A program made the translations under genes and the position numbers. A stretch of 56,754 nucleotides of DNA from Pseudoalteromonas shioyasakiensis (GTDB lineage Bacteria > Pseudomonadota > Gammaproteobacteria > Enterobacterales > Alteromonadaceae), in assembly GCF_022398475.1 (NCBI RefSeq), contig NZ_JAKEVM010000008.1, forward strand, positions 1 through 56,754, in the 5' to 3' direction. Below, piece by piece: positions 45,147 through 55,036 of this stretch (within the stretch, counting starts at the first letter, position 1; each line of letters begins with the position of its first letter). The notes below the pieces were generated by a model, which had not been told where the DNA came from, made no database searches, and was given only the letters and a program-made list of their open reading frames with translations.

Positions 45147-46685
45147 TTAATCTGGATAACGTACAAGTACGTCTTCTATTTCTTTAACACGCTGATTAAA
45201 CACTTCGATTAGCTTAGGATCAAATTGTTTGCCCTGTTGCGCATTAATTTCTTTCACAACATCGTCTAGTGACCACGGCTCTTTATAACAACGCTTATGG
45301 CGCAGTGCATCAAACACATCAGCTAAAGCCACAATGCGACCAGCAATTGGAATATCTTCACCTTTTAAACCTTTCGGATAGCCTGAACCATCCCAACGCT
45401 CATGGTGCGATAACGCAATAATCGCCCCAGTATTAACAATGTCACGATTTGAGCCTTTTAAAATTAAATGACCTTTTTCAGCATGCTGTTGCATGATGGC
45501 CCACTCTTCGTCGGTAAGTGGCCCAGGCTTATTTAAAATGGCATCAGGAATACCCACTTTACCCACATCATGCAGTGGCGCTGCTAAGCGAATAAGCTCT
45601 GCTTCGCGTTTTGATAGACCATAGCCCATAGCAAGTTCATAACAAATGTGCGATACACGTTTTACATGATTACCGGTTTCTGTTGAACGTTGCTCTAATG
45701 CTTCACTAAGTCTAAATACTAACTCTTGCTGTGTTGCTTCAATTTCAGATTGTAGCTGCACATTTTCATACGCCAGCTGTACATTTTGCGAGAAAATTTC
45801 AATCAAATGACGCTGAGTGTCGGTTAAATGCTTAGGGATACCGGAAATAAATAACATCGAGTTGTGATTACATTCACTACAGCAATAAGCAAATAAATAG
45901 TTTTCACGGTAGACGATGGTTTTTTCGCTCAGTGCTTGTTGGCAGGCTTGTAACTGCTCCTCATCAAGCACTTCTTCAATCGCCTTGCCTTCACTGCGTT
46001 CAAACTCACCTCGCCCTGAAAACACCACAAGCTTCTTTTGGTTATCTTGCGGGTTACTGGCAACTAAACTTGTTGCATACATAGCTTGATCAACAGTACC
46101 TAGCAATGAGGTAAGTTGCTGCATCACCCCTTCAATAAAGCTTTCTAGTGAATGAGTCGAGAAAATATTACGAGATGCTTTAATAATTTTTTCAAGGCCT
46201 TGGCGAGATTGCTCAATCGATAAAATGTCACGGTAAGAACGTAAGCTCGACATCACCACAGTGAATAGTTTTTGTGCTGTTAGTTCCGTTTTTGATTTGT
46301 AGTCATTGATATCGTAATTAACGATAACTTGACGCTCTGGCGCTTGCCCAGGCTGACCTGTACGAAGAATGATCCGAATATGATTATTTTTTGCGGTTTC
46401 GCGAATGAACTTAGCAACTTTGAGACCTGCATCATCGGTTTCCATAACCACATCGAGTAGTACGATAGCAGCATCTGGGTGCTGTTGAATAACCTGCTTG
46501 GCTTCTTCACCCGAATAGGCGCTAATAAACTCTAAACGTTTATCTTGAAATTCAAAGTCACTCAACGCAAGCTTTGTTACGGCATGTACTTCTGGCTCGT
46601 CATCAACGACGATGACTTTCCAACTACCCTGAACCACCTCATTTACTTCATCAAGTGCTTCATCCGAAAACAAAAAATCATCCAT
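45147..46685 (-). CDS. Response regulator with HD-GYP phosphodiesterase domain
   Basis: The 512-residue protein has a receiver domain (~22-150, phospho-acceptor Asp in AIVLLDVVM), a DUF3369-like linker domain (~165-320) and an HD-GYP domain (~325-505). The last shows the HD pair in LHDVGKVGIPD and the GYP-type motif HHERWDGSGYPKGLKG, so cyclic di-GMP hydrolysis is expected. No histidine kinase is adjacent. It is placed between prmC and sirB2, which are neighbours in E. coli, and shares the transcription direction. It may thus be expressed with the hemA operon. Confidence 0.9.
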   Translation of the reverse strand: MDDFLFSDEALDEVNEVVQGSWKVIVVDDEPEVHAVTKLALSDFEFQDKRLEFISAYSGEEAKQVIQQHPDAAIVLLDVVMETDDAGLKVAKFIRETAKNNHIRIILRTGQPGQAPERQVIVNYDINDYKSKTELTAQKLFTVVMSSLRSYRDILSIEQSRQGLEKIIKASRNIFSTHSLESFIEGVMQQLTSLLGTVDQAMYATSLVASNPQDNQKKLVVFSGRGEFERSEGKAIEEVLDEEQLQACQQALSEKTIVYRENYLFAYCCSECNHNSMLFISGIPKHLTDTQRHLIEIFSQNVQLAYENVQLQSEIEATQQELVFRLSEALEQRSTETGNHVKRVSHICYELAMGYGLSKREAELIRLAAPLHDVGKVGIPDAILNKPGPLTDEEWAIMQQHAEKGHLILKGSNRDIVNTGAIIALSHHERWDGSGYPKGLKGEDIPIAGRIVALADVFDALRHKRCYKEPWSLDDVVKEINAQQGKQFDPKLIEVFNQRVKEIEDVLVRYPD

Positions 46686-46730
46686 TCTATGGGATCCTCA
46701 AAGGCTATGTACGCACAGTGCACTTAATTG

Positions 46731-47573
46731 TTATTTAGGCCATTGTGCTAACGTTACACGGTCATTACCGCCAAGATCTTTAATTGTAAGTATATGGCTA
46801 TACGACATTTGTGCAAAAAATTCTTGTACCTTCACACTTTGTTTGTAGCCATGTTCAATTAAAAGATAGCCATTTGTTGCTAAATAGTCACGTGCGATAG
46901 TAATAATTTGTTTAATATCAGCCATACCGTCGTCATCTGCAACTAATGCAGAGAGCGGCTCAAAGCGAACATCACCTTGGCTTAAGTGCTCATCATCATG
47001 TTCAATATACGGTGGGTTGCTAACAATTAGGTCAAACTTTTGTGTACTTACTGCACTAAACCAATTGCTTAACGCAAAAGTGGCGTTGCTAATATTGAGT
47101 CGTTGTTTGTTCTCTTCGGCAAGCTCAACTGCATCAGCCACTCTATCAACCCCTGTCACCTGCCAATTAGGCATTTCACTGGCTAATGCCAAGGCAATTG
47201 CCCCTGTGCCAGTGCCTAAGTCAAGCACGTTTGCAGCAGTAGGAAGCTCAAGGCCTAAAGCATATTCAACTAATGTTTCGGTATCAGGTCTTGGGATCAG
47301 AGTTGTTGGATTAACCTTTAAAGGAAGACTCCAAAATTCACGAAAACCAACAATATGAGCAACTGGTTCACCATTTAAACGACGCTGACATGCTTGTTCA
47401 AAGTCAAGTTGTTGCTGTTCGGTAAGTTGTTTTTCGGGCCAGGTAAATAAATAACTGCGAGGTTTATCAAGAATGGATAATAACAGGACTTGTGCGTCTA
47501 ACTTAGCACTGTCGCTGCTAGGCGTTAATAACGCCGTTGCAGCAACAATTGCTTGTTCAATGCTTTGTTGCAC
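46731..47573 (-). CDS. prmC: Release factor glutamine methyltransferase
   Basis: Methylates the Gln of the GGQ loop of release factors. The 280-residue protein has the N-terminal helical domain, VLDLGTGTGAIALALA (SAM motif I), the NPPY active site (VSNPPYIEHD) and RPDTETLVE. It lies 2 bp downstream of prfA, its substrate gene. Confidence 0.95.
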   Translation of the reverse strand: MQQSIEQAIVAATALLTPSSDSAKLDAQVLLLSILDKPRSYLFTWPEKQLTEQQQLDFEQACQRRLNGEPVAHIVGFREFWSLPLKVNPTTLIPRPDTETLVEYALGLELPTAANVLDLGTGTGAIALALASEMPNWQVTGVDRVADAVELAEENKQRLNISNATFALSNWFSAVSTQKFDLIVSNPPYIEHDDEHLSQGDVRFEPLSALVADDDGMADIKQIITIARDYLATNGYLLIEHGYKQSVKVQEFFAQMSYSHILTIKDLGGNDRVTLAQWPK

Positions 47574-47575
47574 GA

Positions 47576-48661
47576 TTATTCATCGCCCATCGCAGCAAGT
47601 AAGTCAGCTTGGTGTTCTTGCATTAGAGGTTCGATAACACTTCCTAAATCACCGGCAACCACTTCATTCAAACGATAAAGTGTTAAATTAATACGGTGAT
47701 CGGTAATACGACCTTGCGGGTAGTTATAAGTACGAATACGCTCAGAGCGGTCACCACTACCTACTAAGTTACGACGTTCTGACGCTTCAGCCGCTTGACG
47801 CTTTTCATCTTCAGCTTGTTGTAAACGTGCACCTAGTACAGACATCGCTTTGGCACGGTTTTTATGCTGTGAACGCTCATCCTGACACTCTACAACCACA
47901 CCCGTTGGAATGTGTGTAATACGGATTGCTGAGTCAGTTTTATTTACGTGCTGACCACCGGCACCCGATGCACGGAAGGTATCGACTTTAATATCAGCAG
48001 GGTTAATTTCAATTGCTTCCGCTTCAGGAATTTCTGCCATAACGGCTACAGTACAAGCTGAAGTATGAACACGGCCTTGCGATTCTGTCTCTGGAACACG
48101 TTGTACACGGTGCGCACCTGATTCAAACTTAAGCTGACCATATACGCCTTCTCCAGAGATATGCGCAATGACTTCTTTATAACCGCCGTGCTCACCTTCG
48201 TTAGTACTTACTACTTCTACTTTCCACTTTTTAGTTTCAGCGTAGCGGCTGTACATACGGAATAAGTCACCTGCGAAAATAGCAGCTTCATCACCACCGG
48301 TACCGGCACGAACCTCTAAATAAACGTTATTATTGTCTTTAGGGTCTTTTGGTAACATTAGAATTTGGATTTCATCTTCTAATGCAATAATTTGTGCTTT
48401 TGCTTCTTTGTATTCTTCTTGCGCCATTTCACGCATATCAGGATCAGAGTCTTTTAACATTTCTTCAGCTGTAGCAACATCATCTTGTGCTTGTTGGTAC
48501 GCTAAAAATGCTTTTACGATTTCTTCTAATTCTGAGTATTCTTTAGATAAGGCACGAAAGCGATTTTGGTCGCTGATCACAGAGGGGTCGCTTAGTAGCG
48601 CTTGCACTTCCTCATAACGCTCAACTAAGGTTTCTAATTTTCTATAAACAGACTCTTTCAT
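47576..48661 (-). CDS. prfA: Peptide chain release factor 1
   Basis: Recognises UAA and UAG stop codons. The 361-residue protein (E. coli 360) carries the GGQ motif in [17 protein letters not shown] (about residue 235) and the PxT-type anticodon region in the acidic domain ([10 protein letters not shown]). The start [18 protein letters not shown] is conserved. It lies 7 bp after hemA. Confidence 0.96.
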   Translation of the reverse strand: MKESVYRKLETLVERYEEVQALLSDPSVISDQNRFRALSKEYSELEEIVKAFLAYQQAQDDVATAEEMLKDSDPDMREMAQEEYKEAKAQIIALEDEIQILMLPKDPKDNNNVYLEVRAGTGGDEAAIFAGDLFRMYSRYAETKKWKVEVVSTNEGEHGGYKEVIAHISGEGVYGQLKFESGAHRVQRVPETESQGRVHTSACTVAVMAEIPEAEAIEINPADIKVDTFRASGAGGQHVNKTDSAIRITHIPTGVVVECQDERSQHKNRAKAMSVLGARLQQAEDEKRQAAEASERRNLVGSGDRSERIRTYNYPQGRITDHRINLTLYRLNEVVAGDLGSVIEPLMQEHQADLLAAMGDE

Positions 48662-48668
48662 TTAACGA

Positions 48669-49925
48669 CTATTCCTGATCAATACCTAACATTTTCTTTA
48701 ATTGGCTTAACTCCGCTGCTTCACCTTTTTTAGCAGCATCTTGAATGGCACGGGTAGGTGCGTGCATCAAGCGGTTGGTCAGTTTGTTTGCCAACTCGAG
48801 TATTACTTTTTCTGCCTCTTTACCTGCTTGTAGCTGGCCAAGGGCTTTTTCGACAAGTTCTGACTTTATATCTTGTACATCGTTGCGATAATGGCGAATA
48901 AGATCCACCGAATCGAGTGAACGCAACCACATAGCAAATTCATCGGTACGTGAGCGAATAATAGCTTGCGCTTGCTCCGCAGCCTGCTCACGGGCGGCGA
49001 TATTCTCGCTTACTATGGCTTGTAAGTCATCAACTGAATACAAATAGGCAGCATCTAATTCGCCTACTTGGCTTTCGATATCACGCGGTACCGCAATATC
49101 GATAAATAACATTGGTTTGTGGCGGCGCTTTTTCAACGCCTGTTCTACCACCCCTTTACCAATAATAGGCAAGGTACTGGCGGTTGAACTAATAACAATA
49201 TCGGCGTCGTGTAAACGCTCAGGTAACTGGGCAAGTGCAATCACATCCGCGTTAACCTCACTGGCTAAGGTTTTAGCGCGTTCAATAGTACGGTTTGCCA
49301 CCGTTATTTTTTGCGGATCGTTTTGGTATAAGTGCTTAGCAACTAGTTCAATCGTCTCACCTGCACCAATTAACAGTACATTGGTTTTATCTAGTTTGCC
49401 GTAAATATGTTTCGCAAGATTTACCGCAGCATAAGCAACCGATACGGCGCTAGCACCAATGTCAGTTTCGGTACGAACTTGTTTTGCCACAGAAAATGTT
49501 TTTTGAAACAAGCGGTCAAAGGTTACACCAATGGCATCGTGAGTTTTTGCATTATGGTAGGCTTGTTTTATTTGCCCTAAAATTTGCGGCTCGCCGAGTA
49601 CTAACGAATCTAGACCACAAGACACCCGCATTAAGTGATTAATTGCTTCGTGATCTTCATGATAATAGATATTATTGCTCAGTTCTTGTTCATCCAAACC
49701 ATGGAAACTGGCTAACCAGCGCAACAAGGTTTGGGAATTACGCTCGGCAAGGCTACAATAGATTTCAGTTCGGTTGCAGGTCGAAACAATAACCGCTTCA
49801 TTAAAATGCGCATGACCACTTAATTGCTGTAACGCCTCAGACATTTGCTCAGGCGAAAACGCGACTTTTTCGCGTAATTCTACGGATGCGGTTTTGTGAT
49901 TTATACCAAGTGCTACGATGGTCAT
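48669..49925 (-). CDS. hemA: Glutamyl-tRNA reductase
   Basis: First committed step of C5 tetrapyrrole synthesis: Glu-tRNA to glutamate 1-semialdehyde. The 418-residue protein equals E. coli HemA in length. The catalytic Cys50 is in STCNRTE, LGEPQILGQ is the signature, and VLLIGAGET starts the NADPH domain. I chose the ATG at 49925; an upstream TTG would add three residues without a better ribosome binding site. Divergent from lolB, first of hemA-prfA-prmC. Confidence 0.95.
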   Translation of the reverse strand: MTIVALGINHKTASVELREKVAFSPEQMSEALQQLSGHAHFNEAVIVSTCNRTEIYCSLAERNSQTLLRWLASFHGLDEQELSNNIYYHEDHEAINHLMRVSCGLDSLVLGEPQILGQIKQAYHNAKTHDAIGVTFDRLFQKTFSVAKQVRTETDIGASAVSVAYAAVNLAKHIYGKLDKTNVLLIGAGETIELVAKHLYQNDPQKITVANRTIERAKTLASEVNADVIALAQLPERLHDADIVISSTASTLPIIGKGVVEQALKKRRHKPMLFIDIAVPRDIESQVGELDAAYLYSVDDLQAIVSENIAAREQAAEQAQAIIRSRTDEFAMWLRSLDSVDLIRHYRNDVQDIKSELVEKALGQLQAGKEAEKVILELANKLTNRLMHAPTRAIQDAAKKGEAAELSQLKKMLGIDQE

Positions 49926-50008
49926 ATGTACCAAATATTGCTAAGCCCAGCTGTAAAGGCATTAATTTTACCAAAAATCAGCGGAATATGGAAAGTAAGG
50001 AACGACAT

Positions 50009-50596
50009 TTGATTAAACAATATTTGATTTTATTCATGTTTTTTTTATTTATCGGCGGTTGTGCGCAAAAAATTTCAACTGTTGATTACATTTATCCTGA
50101 CTGGAAAAGCCGATTAGAACAACAAGCTCAATGGCAAGTGCAAGGCAAAATGGCATTTATTAGTACAGAGCAGCGCCAGTCAGCCAATTTAAATTGGCAA
50201 CATGATGAGCAATACAGTGACATGGTACTTACCAGTTTTATTGGTACCCGCATTTTGTCTTTAAAACAAAATGCACAAGGTGCTGAACTTGAGTATGACG
50301 ACAATGTATATACCGACCGTGATGCCTCAATGTTGTTATATCGTTTAACCGGTTTTTCAATCCCATTAGATAATGCCGCAAAGTGGCTAAAAGGCACCGT
50401 CGAGAACGACCAAGCAAGCTATGATGAGCAAGGCCGTTTAAAAAGTCTTATTTGGCAAGCTCACAATGGTCAACAGTGGCAAATAACCTATTCAGACTAC
50501 ATCAAACAAGATGGTTATTGGCTTCCTGTTAAGTTAAGCCTTAAAAACAATAAAATTCGTATTAAAATTCAACTTAATGATTGGCAGTTAAATTAA
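50009..50596 (+). CDS. lolB: Outer-membrane lipoprotein receptor LolB
   Basis: Accepts lipoproteins from LolA and inserts them in the outer membrane. The lipobox is IGGC. I prefer the TTG at 50009 (195 aa): AAGGA lies 8 nt upstream and the product begins with a clean lipoprotein signal, MIKQYLILFMFFLFIGGC. An ATG at 49988 (202 aa) is the alternative, with a weaker GCGGA site and seven extra residues. WQVQGKMAF and NLNWQHD and the C-terminal RIKIQLNDW are LolB-like (E. coli 207 aa). Followed by ispE after 2 bp. Confidence 0.85.
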   Translation: MIKQYLILFMFFLFIGGCAQKISTVDYIYPDWKSRLEQQAQWQVQGKMAFISTEQRQSANLNWQHDEQYSDMVLTSFIGTRILSLKQNAQGAELEYDDNVYTDRDASMLLYRLTGFSIPLDNAAKWLKGTVENDQASYDEQGRLKSLIWQAHNGQQWQITYSDYIKQDGYWLPVKLSLKNNKIRIKIQLNDWQLN

Positions 50597-50598
50597 TC

Positions 50599-51465
50599 AT
50601 GACACACGCTTCAACCGCCCCGCTAACTTTAATAGCACCTGCAAAACTTAATTTATTCCTTCATATAAATGGTCGCCGTGAAGATGGCTACCATGAACTC
50701 GAAACCTTATTTACCTTTTTAGAGTTTGGTGATGAGTTAACATTTACTGTCAACAACGAGCCAGATATTACAGTAACCGGTGATACAAACGGTATTGAGC
50801 TTGCAGATAACCTTATATATAAAGCAGCCTGTTTATTACAACAGCACTGTGATTGCCAACACGGCGCTTCAATAAAGCTATTAAAACGTTTGCCTATGGG
50901 CGGCGGTGTTGGCGGCGGCTCATCTGATGCCGCCACTACCCTACTTGCTCTTAATAAATTATGGGGCTGTGATTTATCACTTACAGAATTAGCAGAGCTT
51001 GGGGTGAAATTAGGCGCTGATGTACCAGTATTTATAAATGGTCACACTGCCATTGCGCATGGGATTGGCGAGCAACTAGAAAATGTTGAATTACCGCAAA
51101 GTTGGTTCTGTGTGGTGCATCCAGGGCAGCATGTGAGCACCGCGAAAATTTTTACCCACCCAGATTTAAAGCGCGACACACCTAAGCTAAAAGCAGACTG
51201 GCAAACAGAAAATTTAGGCAATGATTGTGAGGCTTTAGTTAAAAAGCTCTGCCCCGAGGTTGAAAAAGCCCTGCAGTGGTTGCTAAAATACGCCCCGTCA
51301 AAGATGACTGGTACAGGCGCTTGCTGCTTTGCTGAGTTTTCAACCGAGGCACAAGCACAACAAGTTTTAGCTCAATTACCAGAAAAATGGACAGGTTTTG
51401 TTGCAAGTAGTGCTACACTTTCTCCTGCTCATACAGCATTAAATGCTCACTTTGAAATGAAGTAA
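50599..51465 (+). CDS. ispE: 4-diphosphocytidyl-2-C-methyl-D-erythritol kinase
   Basis: GHMP kinase of the non-mevalonate isoprenoid pathway. The 288-residue protein (E. coli 283) has the PAKLNLFL start motif, the ATP-binding GGGVGGGSSDAATTL, and the C-terminal MTGTGACCFAEF. The start is the ATG 2 bp after the lolB stop; an upstream TTG inside lolB is unlikely. Confidence 0.95.
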   Translation: MTHASTAPLTLIAPAKLNLFLHINGRREDGYHELETLFTFLEFGDELTFTVNNEPDITVTGDTNGIELADNLIYKAACLLQQHCDCQHGASIKLLKRLPMGGGVGGGSSDAATTLLALNKLWGCDLSLTELAELGVKLGADVPVFINGHTAIAHGIGEQLENVELPQSWFCVVHPGQHVSTAKIFTHPDLKRDTPKLKADWQTENLGNDCEALVKKLCPEVEKALQWLLKYAPSKMTGTGACCFAEFSTEAQAQQVLAQLPEKWTGFVASSATLSPAHTALNAHFEMK

Positions 51466-51544
51466 CGTACAAGTAAATGTTAACCTGCTTTGGTGCCCAC
51501 CATAGCCTGTTAGTCCCAAAATTCAGTGCCTGAGGAACCCTACC

Positions 51545-52492
51545 GTGCCTGACATGAAGCTCTTCGCTGGTAACGCAACACCTGAGCTAGCTCAAAAAGT
51601 TGCAAAACGTTTGTATATTGAATTAGGCGATGCTGTTGTTGGCCGTTTTAGTGACGGTGAGATCAGTGTTCAAATTAATGAAAATGTTCGTGGCTCTGAC
51701 GTTTTCATTGTCCAATCAACCTGTAACCCTACTAACGATAACTTAATGGAGCTTATCGTTATGGTTGATGCCCTACGTCGTGCGTCTGCTGGACGTATTA
51801 CAGCCGTTATCCCTTACTTTGGTTATTCACGTCAAGACCGCCGCGTGCGTTCTGCTCGTGTACCAATTACAGCTAAAGTAGTTGCAGATTTCCTTTCAAG
51901 TGTTGGTGTTGACCGCGTTCTAACGGTTGATTTACACGCTGAACAAATCCAAGGTTTCTTCGACGTACCAGTTGATAACGTATTTGGTAGCCCAGTTCTA
52001 CTTGAAGATATGAAAGAACGCGACTTCGATGACGTTGTTGTTGTTTCTCCTGATATCGGTGGTGTTGTTCGTGCTCGTGCAATCGCTAAGCTATTAAACG
52101 ACACAGACCTTGCAATTATCGACAAGCGTCGTCCACAAGCAAACGTTTCACAAGTAATGCACATTATTGGTGACGTTGAAGGTCGTGACTGTATCATCGT
52201 TGATGACATGATCGATACCGGTGGCACTTTATGTAAAGCAGCAGCAGCGCTTAAAGAACACGGTGCAAAACGCGTATTTGCTTACGCTACTCACCCAGTA
52301 CTTTCAGGTAATGCAGCTGAGAACATTCGTAACTCAGTCATTGACGAAGTTATCGTAACTGACTCAATCACACTATCTGATGAGCTTAAAGCAATTGATA
52401 AAATCAAAGTGCTTACACTTGCAGATATGCTTGCTGAAACAATCCGTCGTATCAGCAACGAAGAATCTATTTCAGCGATGTTTGAACACTAA
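51545..52492 (+). CDS. prs: Ribose-phosphate pyrophosphokinase
   Basis: Makes PRPP for nucleotides, histidine and NAD. The 315 residues equal the E. coli length and begin with the same GTG-encoded [21 protein letters not shown] lies 7 nt upstream. Motifs: [35 protein letters not shown] and [11 protein letters not shown] (PRPP loop). A strong terminator follows. In the same order as in E. coli: lolB-ispE-prs. Confidence 0.97.
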   Translation: MPDMKLFAGNATPELAQKVAKRLYIELGDAVVGRFSDGEISVQINENVRGSDVFIVQSTCNPTNDNLMELIVMVDALRRASAGRITAVIPYFGYSRQDRRVRSARVPITAKVVADFLSSVGVDRVLTVDLHAEQIQGFFDVPVDNVFGSPVLLEDMKERDFDDVVVVSPDIGGVVRARAIAKLLNDTDLAIIDKRRPQANVSQVMHIIGDVEGRDCIIVDDMIDTGGTLCKAAAALKEHGAKRVFAYATHPVLSGNAAENIRNSVIDEVIVTDSITLSDELKAIDKIKVLTLADMLAETIRRISNEESISAMFEH

Positions 52493-52511
52493 TCAACATT
52501 ACTGCAATACT

Positions 52512-52540
52512 AAAAAAAGCACCGTCTAGGTGCTTTTTTT
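52512..52540 (+). terminator. Terminator of prs
   Basis: AAAAAAAGCACC (52512-52523) and GGTGCTTTTTTT (52529-52540) form a perfect 12-bp stem with a T run. Confidence 0.9.
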
Positions 52541-52570
52541 GTAGTCGTTATTTATTTTCCCTGAAAGGGG

Positions 52571-52579
52571 TGGTATGAT
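52571..52579 (+). promoter_or_regulatory. Extended -10 promoter of rplY
   Basis: TGGTATGAT is an extended -10 (TGN plus TATGAT, a 5 of 6 match). No good -35 exists at 17 bp, which the TG motif compensates. It is followed by a GC-rich AGCGCGCC discriminator, as in growth-rate-controlled promoters. Confidence 0.6.
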
Positions 52580-52595
52580 AGCGCGCCTTTTGGCT

Positions 52596-52618
52596 GGGGA
52601 CCTTGGTCGCAAAGGCCC
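52596..52618 (+). promoter_or_regulatory. Structured leader hairpin before rplY
   Basis: GGG-A-CCTT (52597-52604) pairs with AAGG-CCC (52612-52618), with a bulged A and a 7-nt loop GGTCGCA. It lies 27 nt before the rplY start. Autogenous repression of rplY by L25 through its leader has been described in E. coli and relatives; that this hairpin is the L25 site is inference. Confidence 0.45.
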
Positions 52619-52644
52619 TAAGACTATTAATTATTGGAGACATT

Positions 52645-53256
52645 ATGTCAACTTACACATACAATGCAGAATTACGTACAGAAACAGGTACTGGTGCGAG
52701 CCGCCGCCTACGCCGTGAAGATAAAGTTCCTGCAATCCTTTACGGTGCTGACAAAGAAGCTGCATCAATCGTTCTTGCACACAAAGATATGATCAAAGCG
52801 CAAGAAGACGAAGGTTTCTACACGCACATCCTTACTTTAAACATCGGTGGCGAGTCAGTTGAAGCTATCCTTAAAGATATTCAACGTCACCCGTACAAGC
52901 CTAAGATCACTCACTTAGACTTCCAACGTGTAGATGCTACTCACAAACTTCACACTAAAGTGCCAGTACACTTCATCGGTGAAGAGAAAGTAACTAAAGC
53001 TGGTAACACTGTTGTTCACCAATTAACTGAAATCGAAATCACGTGTCTTCCTAAAGCACTTCCTGAGTTCGTTGAAGTTAACGTTTCAGACTTAGTAGCT
53101 GGTGATTCAATCCACCTTTCTGACCTTAAACTTCCTTCAGGTGTTTCATCTGTTGAGCTAACTAAAGGCGCTGATCACGATCAGTCAGTTGTTACTGTTA
53201 AAGCTAACAAAGCAGCTCCAGCTGAAGAAGAAGCTTCAGAAGACGCTGCAGAATAA
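52645..53256 (+). CDS. rplY: 50S ribosomal protein L25 (CTC/TL5 long form)
   Basis: Binds 5S rRNA. The 203-residue protein has the N-terminal L25 domain (~5-95, ASRRLRREDKVPAILYG) plus the C-terminal TL5/CTC beta domain, unlike the single-domain 94-aa E. coli L25. A short acidic tail (AEEEASEDAAE) ends the protein. The start is the ATG with GGAG 5 nt upstream. It is followed by pth, whose ribosome binding site overlaps a hairpin. Confidence 0.95.
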   Translation: MSTYTYNAELRTETGTGASRRLRREDKVPAILYGADKEAASIVLAHKDMIKAQEDEGFYTHILTLNIGGESVEAILKDIQRHPYKPKITHLDFQRVDATHKLHTKVPVHFIGEEKVTKAGNTVVHQLTEIEITCLPKALPEFVEVNVSDLVAGDSIHLSDLKLPSGVSSVELTKGADHDQSVVTVKANKAAPAEEEASEDAAE

Positions 53257-53261
53257 TTTTT

Positions 53262-53277
53262 AAGGTGTAAACACCTT
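53262..53277 (+). promoter_or_regulatory. Hairpin sequestering the pth ribosome binding site
   Basis: AAGGTGT (53262-53268) and ACACCTT (53271-53277) are perfectly complementary. The first arm holds the Shine-Dalgarno AAGGTG and the second includes the first two bases of the TTG start. It begins 5 nt after the rplY stop. Ribosomes terminating on rplY would open it. Confidence 0.6.
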
Positions 53278-53860
53278 GAATTCTATTCAAATGCTTGTGG
53301 GCCTGGCTAATCCAGGCCCCGAATACGCAAACACACGCCATAATGCAGGTGCTTGGTTCATCGAAGAACTGGCTGCACGTTATAACTGCACACTCAAACA
53401 TGATCCTAAATATCACGGCCTCACCGGCAAAGTGATTATTCAAGGCCAAGAATTTAAATTACTGATCCCTACAACTTATATGAATTTAAGTGGTAAGGCG
53501 GTGAGTAGTCTCGCTAATTTCTTTAAAATCCCTGTTGAGAACATTCTCGTTGCTCATGACGAAATGGACTTAGATCCTGGGATTGCAAAACTTAAAAAAG
53601 GTGGCGGCCACGGCGGTCACAATGGTTTAAAAGATATTATTGCGAAAATGGCAAACCAAAAAGATTTCATGCGCCTTCGCATAGGCATTGGTCATCCAGG
53701 CCACCGAGAAATGGTAACAGGCTGGGTGCTAGGTAAAGCCGCGAAAGACGATCAAGAAAAAATGGACGCCGCCGTTGACGAAGCAGTTCGTTGTATGGAA
53801 ATACTTGCAAAAGATGGTGTGTTAAAAGCACAAAACAGACTACATTCATTTAAACCTTAA
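53276..53860 (+). CDS. pth: Peptidyl-tRNA hydrolase
   Basis: Recycles peptidyl-tRNA that drops off ribosomes. The 194-residue protein (E. coli 194) has the active-site His in [31 protein letters not shown] and [12 protein letters not shown]. The start is the TTG at 53276, with AAGGT 9 nt upstream. An internal ATG at 53291 would omit five residues and has no ribosome binding site. Coupled to rplY; ychF follows 34 bp later. Confidence 0.94.
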   Translation: MNSIQMLVGLANPGPEYANTRHNAGAWFIEELAARYNCTLKHDPKYHGLTGKVIIQGQEFKLLIPTTYMNLSGKAVSSLANFFKIPVENILVAHDEMDLDPGIAKLKKGGGHGGHNGLKDIIAKMANQKDFMRLRIGIGHPGHREMVTGWVLGKAAKDDQEKMDAAVDEAVRCMEILAKDGVLKAQNRLHSFKP

Positions 53861-53894
53861 TCCGTTTTAATGAAATTACACAAGGTATCTTACT

Positions 53895-54986
53895 ATGGGT
53901 TTTAAATGTGGCATCGTTGGTTTGCCAAACGTTGGTAAATCAACTCTATTTAATGCACTAACTAAAGCGGGTATTGAAGCCGCTAACTTCCCTTTCTGTA
54001 CCATTGAGCCTAACACGGGTGTGGTACCGGTTCCTGATGCGCGCTTGAATGATTTAGCCGCTATCGTAAATCCTCAGCGTATTTTACCAACGACGATGGA
54101 ATTCGTTGATATTGCCGGTCTAGTAAAAGGCGCATCGAAAGGTGAAGGTTTAGGTAACCAATTCCTAGCAAACATTCGTGAAACAGATGCGATTGGTCAC
54201 GTTGTTCGTTGTTTTGAAGACGAAAACATTGTTCACGTTGCTGGCACAATTGACCCTGCTGATGATATCGATGTAATTAACACTGAATTAGTACTTGCTG
54301 ATATGGACAGTGCTGATAAAGCGATTGTTCGTAATGCTAAAAAAGCAAAAGGCGGCGACAAAGACGCTAAAGAGCAAAATGCTGTTTTAGAAAAAGTAAA
54401 AGTACACTTAGATGAAGGTTTAACGTTACGTTCTTTAGAACTAACAAAAGAAGAAAAAGCAGCAATTAAGCCACTTAACTTCTTAACAATCAAACCTACC
54501 ATGTACATTGCGAACGTGGCAGAAGATGGTTTTGAAAATAACCCTTACCTAGACAAAGTACGTGACATTGCCGCTGCAGAAGACGCAGTTGTTATTCCAG
54601 TATGTGCAGCGATTGAATCTGAGTTATCTGAACTTGAAGAAGAAGATAAGCTAGAATTTATGGCTGACCTAGGTTTAGAAGAACCAGGTCTTAACTTAGT
54701 GATCCGTGGTGGTTACGAGTTACTTAAATTACAAACCTACTTCACTGCTGGCGTTAAAGAAGTACGTGCATGGACAATCCCAGTAGGTGCGACTGCACCA
54801 CAAGCTGCGGGTAAAATCCACACTGACTTTGAGCGTGGCTTTATCCGTGCACAAACTATCGCATTTGACGACTACATTGAGTTTAAAGGCGAAAGCGGTG
54901 CTAAAGAAGCTGGTAAGATGCGTCAAGAAGGTAAAGAATACATCGTTAAAGACGGCGATGTGATGAACTTCTTATTTAACGTATAA
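53895..54986 (+). CDS. ychF: Ribosome-binding ATPase YchF
   Basis: OBG-family P-loop protein that prefers ATP and binds ribosomes. The 363 residues equal E. coli YchF. Motifs: [15 protein letters not shown] (G1), [20 protein letters not shown] (G3), with the HAS-type residue replaced as in the family, and a C-terminal TGS domain ending with FNV. Its terminator follows at 55009-55036. pth-ychF order is conserved in E. coli. Confidence 0.96.
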   Translation: MGFKCGIVGLPNVGKSTLFNALTKAGIEAANFPFCTIEPNTGVVPVPDARLNDLAAIVNPQRILPTTMEFVDIAGLVKGASKGEGLGNQFLANIRETDAIGHVVRCFEDENIVHVAGTIDPADDIDVINTELVLADMDSADKAIVRNAKKAKGGDKDAKEQNAVLEKVKVHLDEGLTLRSLELTKEEKAAIKPLNFLTIKPTMYIANVAEDGFENNPYLDKVRDIAAAEDAVVIPVCAAIESELSELEEEDKLEFMADLGLEEPGLNLVIRGGYELLKLQTYFTAGVKEVRAWTIPVGATAPQAAGKIHTDFERGFIRAQTIAFDDYIEFKGESGAKEAGKMRQEGKEYIVKDGDVMNFLFNV

Positions 54987-55008
54987 GCATATTCGTTCAT
55001 TCGATTAC

Positions 55009-55036
55009 AAAAGGCTCGTTATTACGAGCCTTTTTT
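55009..55036 (+). terminator. Terminator of ychF
   Basis: AAAAGGCTCGT (55009-55019) and ACGAGCCTTTT (55024-55034) form an 11-bp stem, followed by Ts. Confidence 0.88.
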
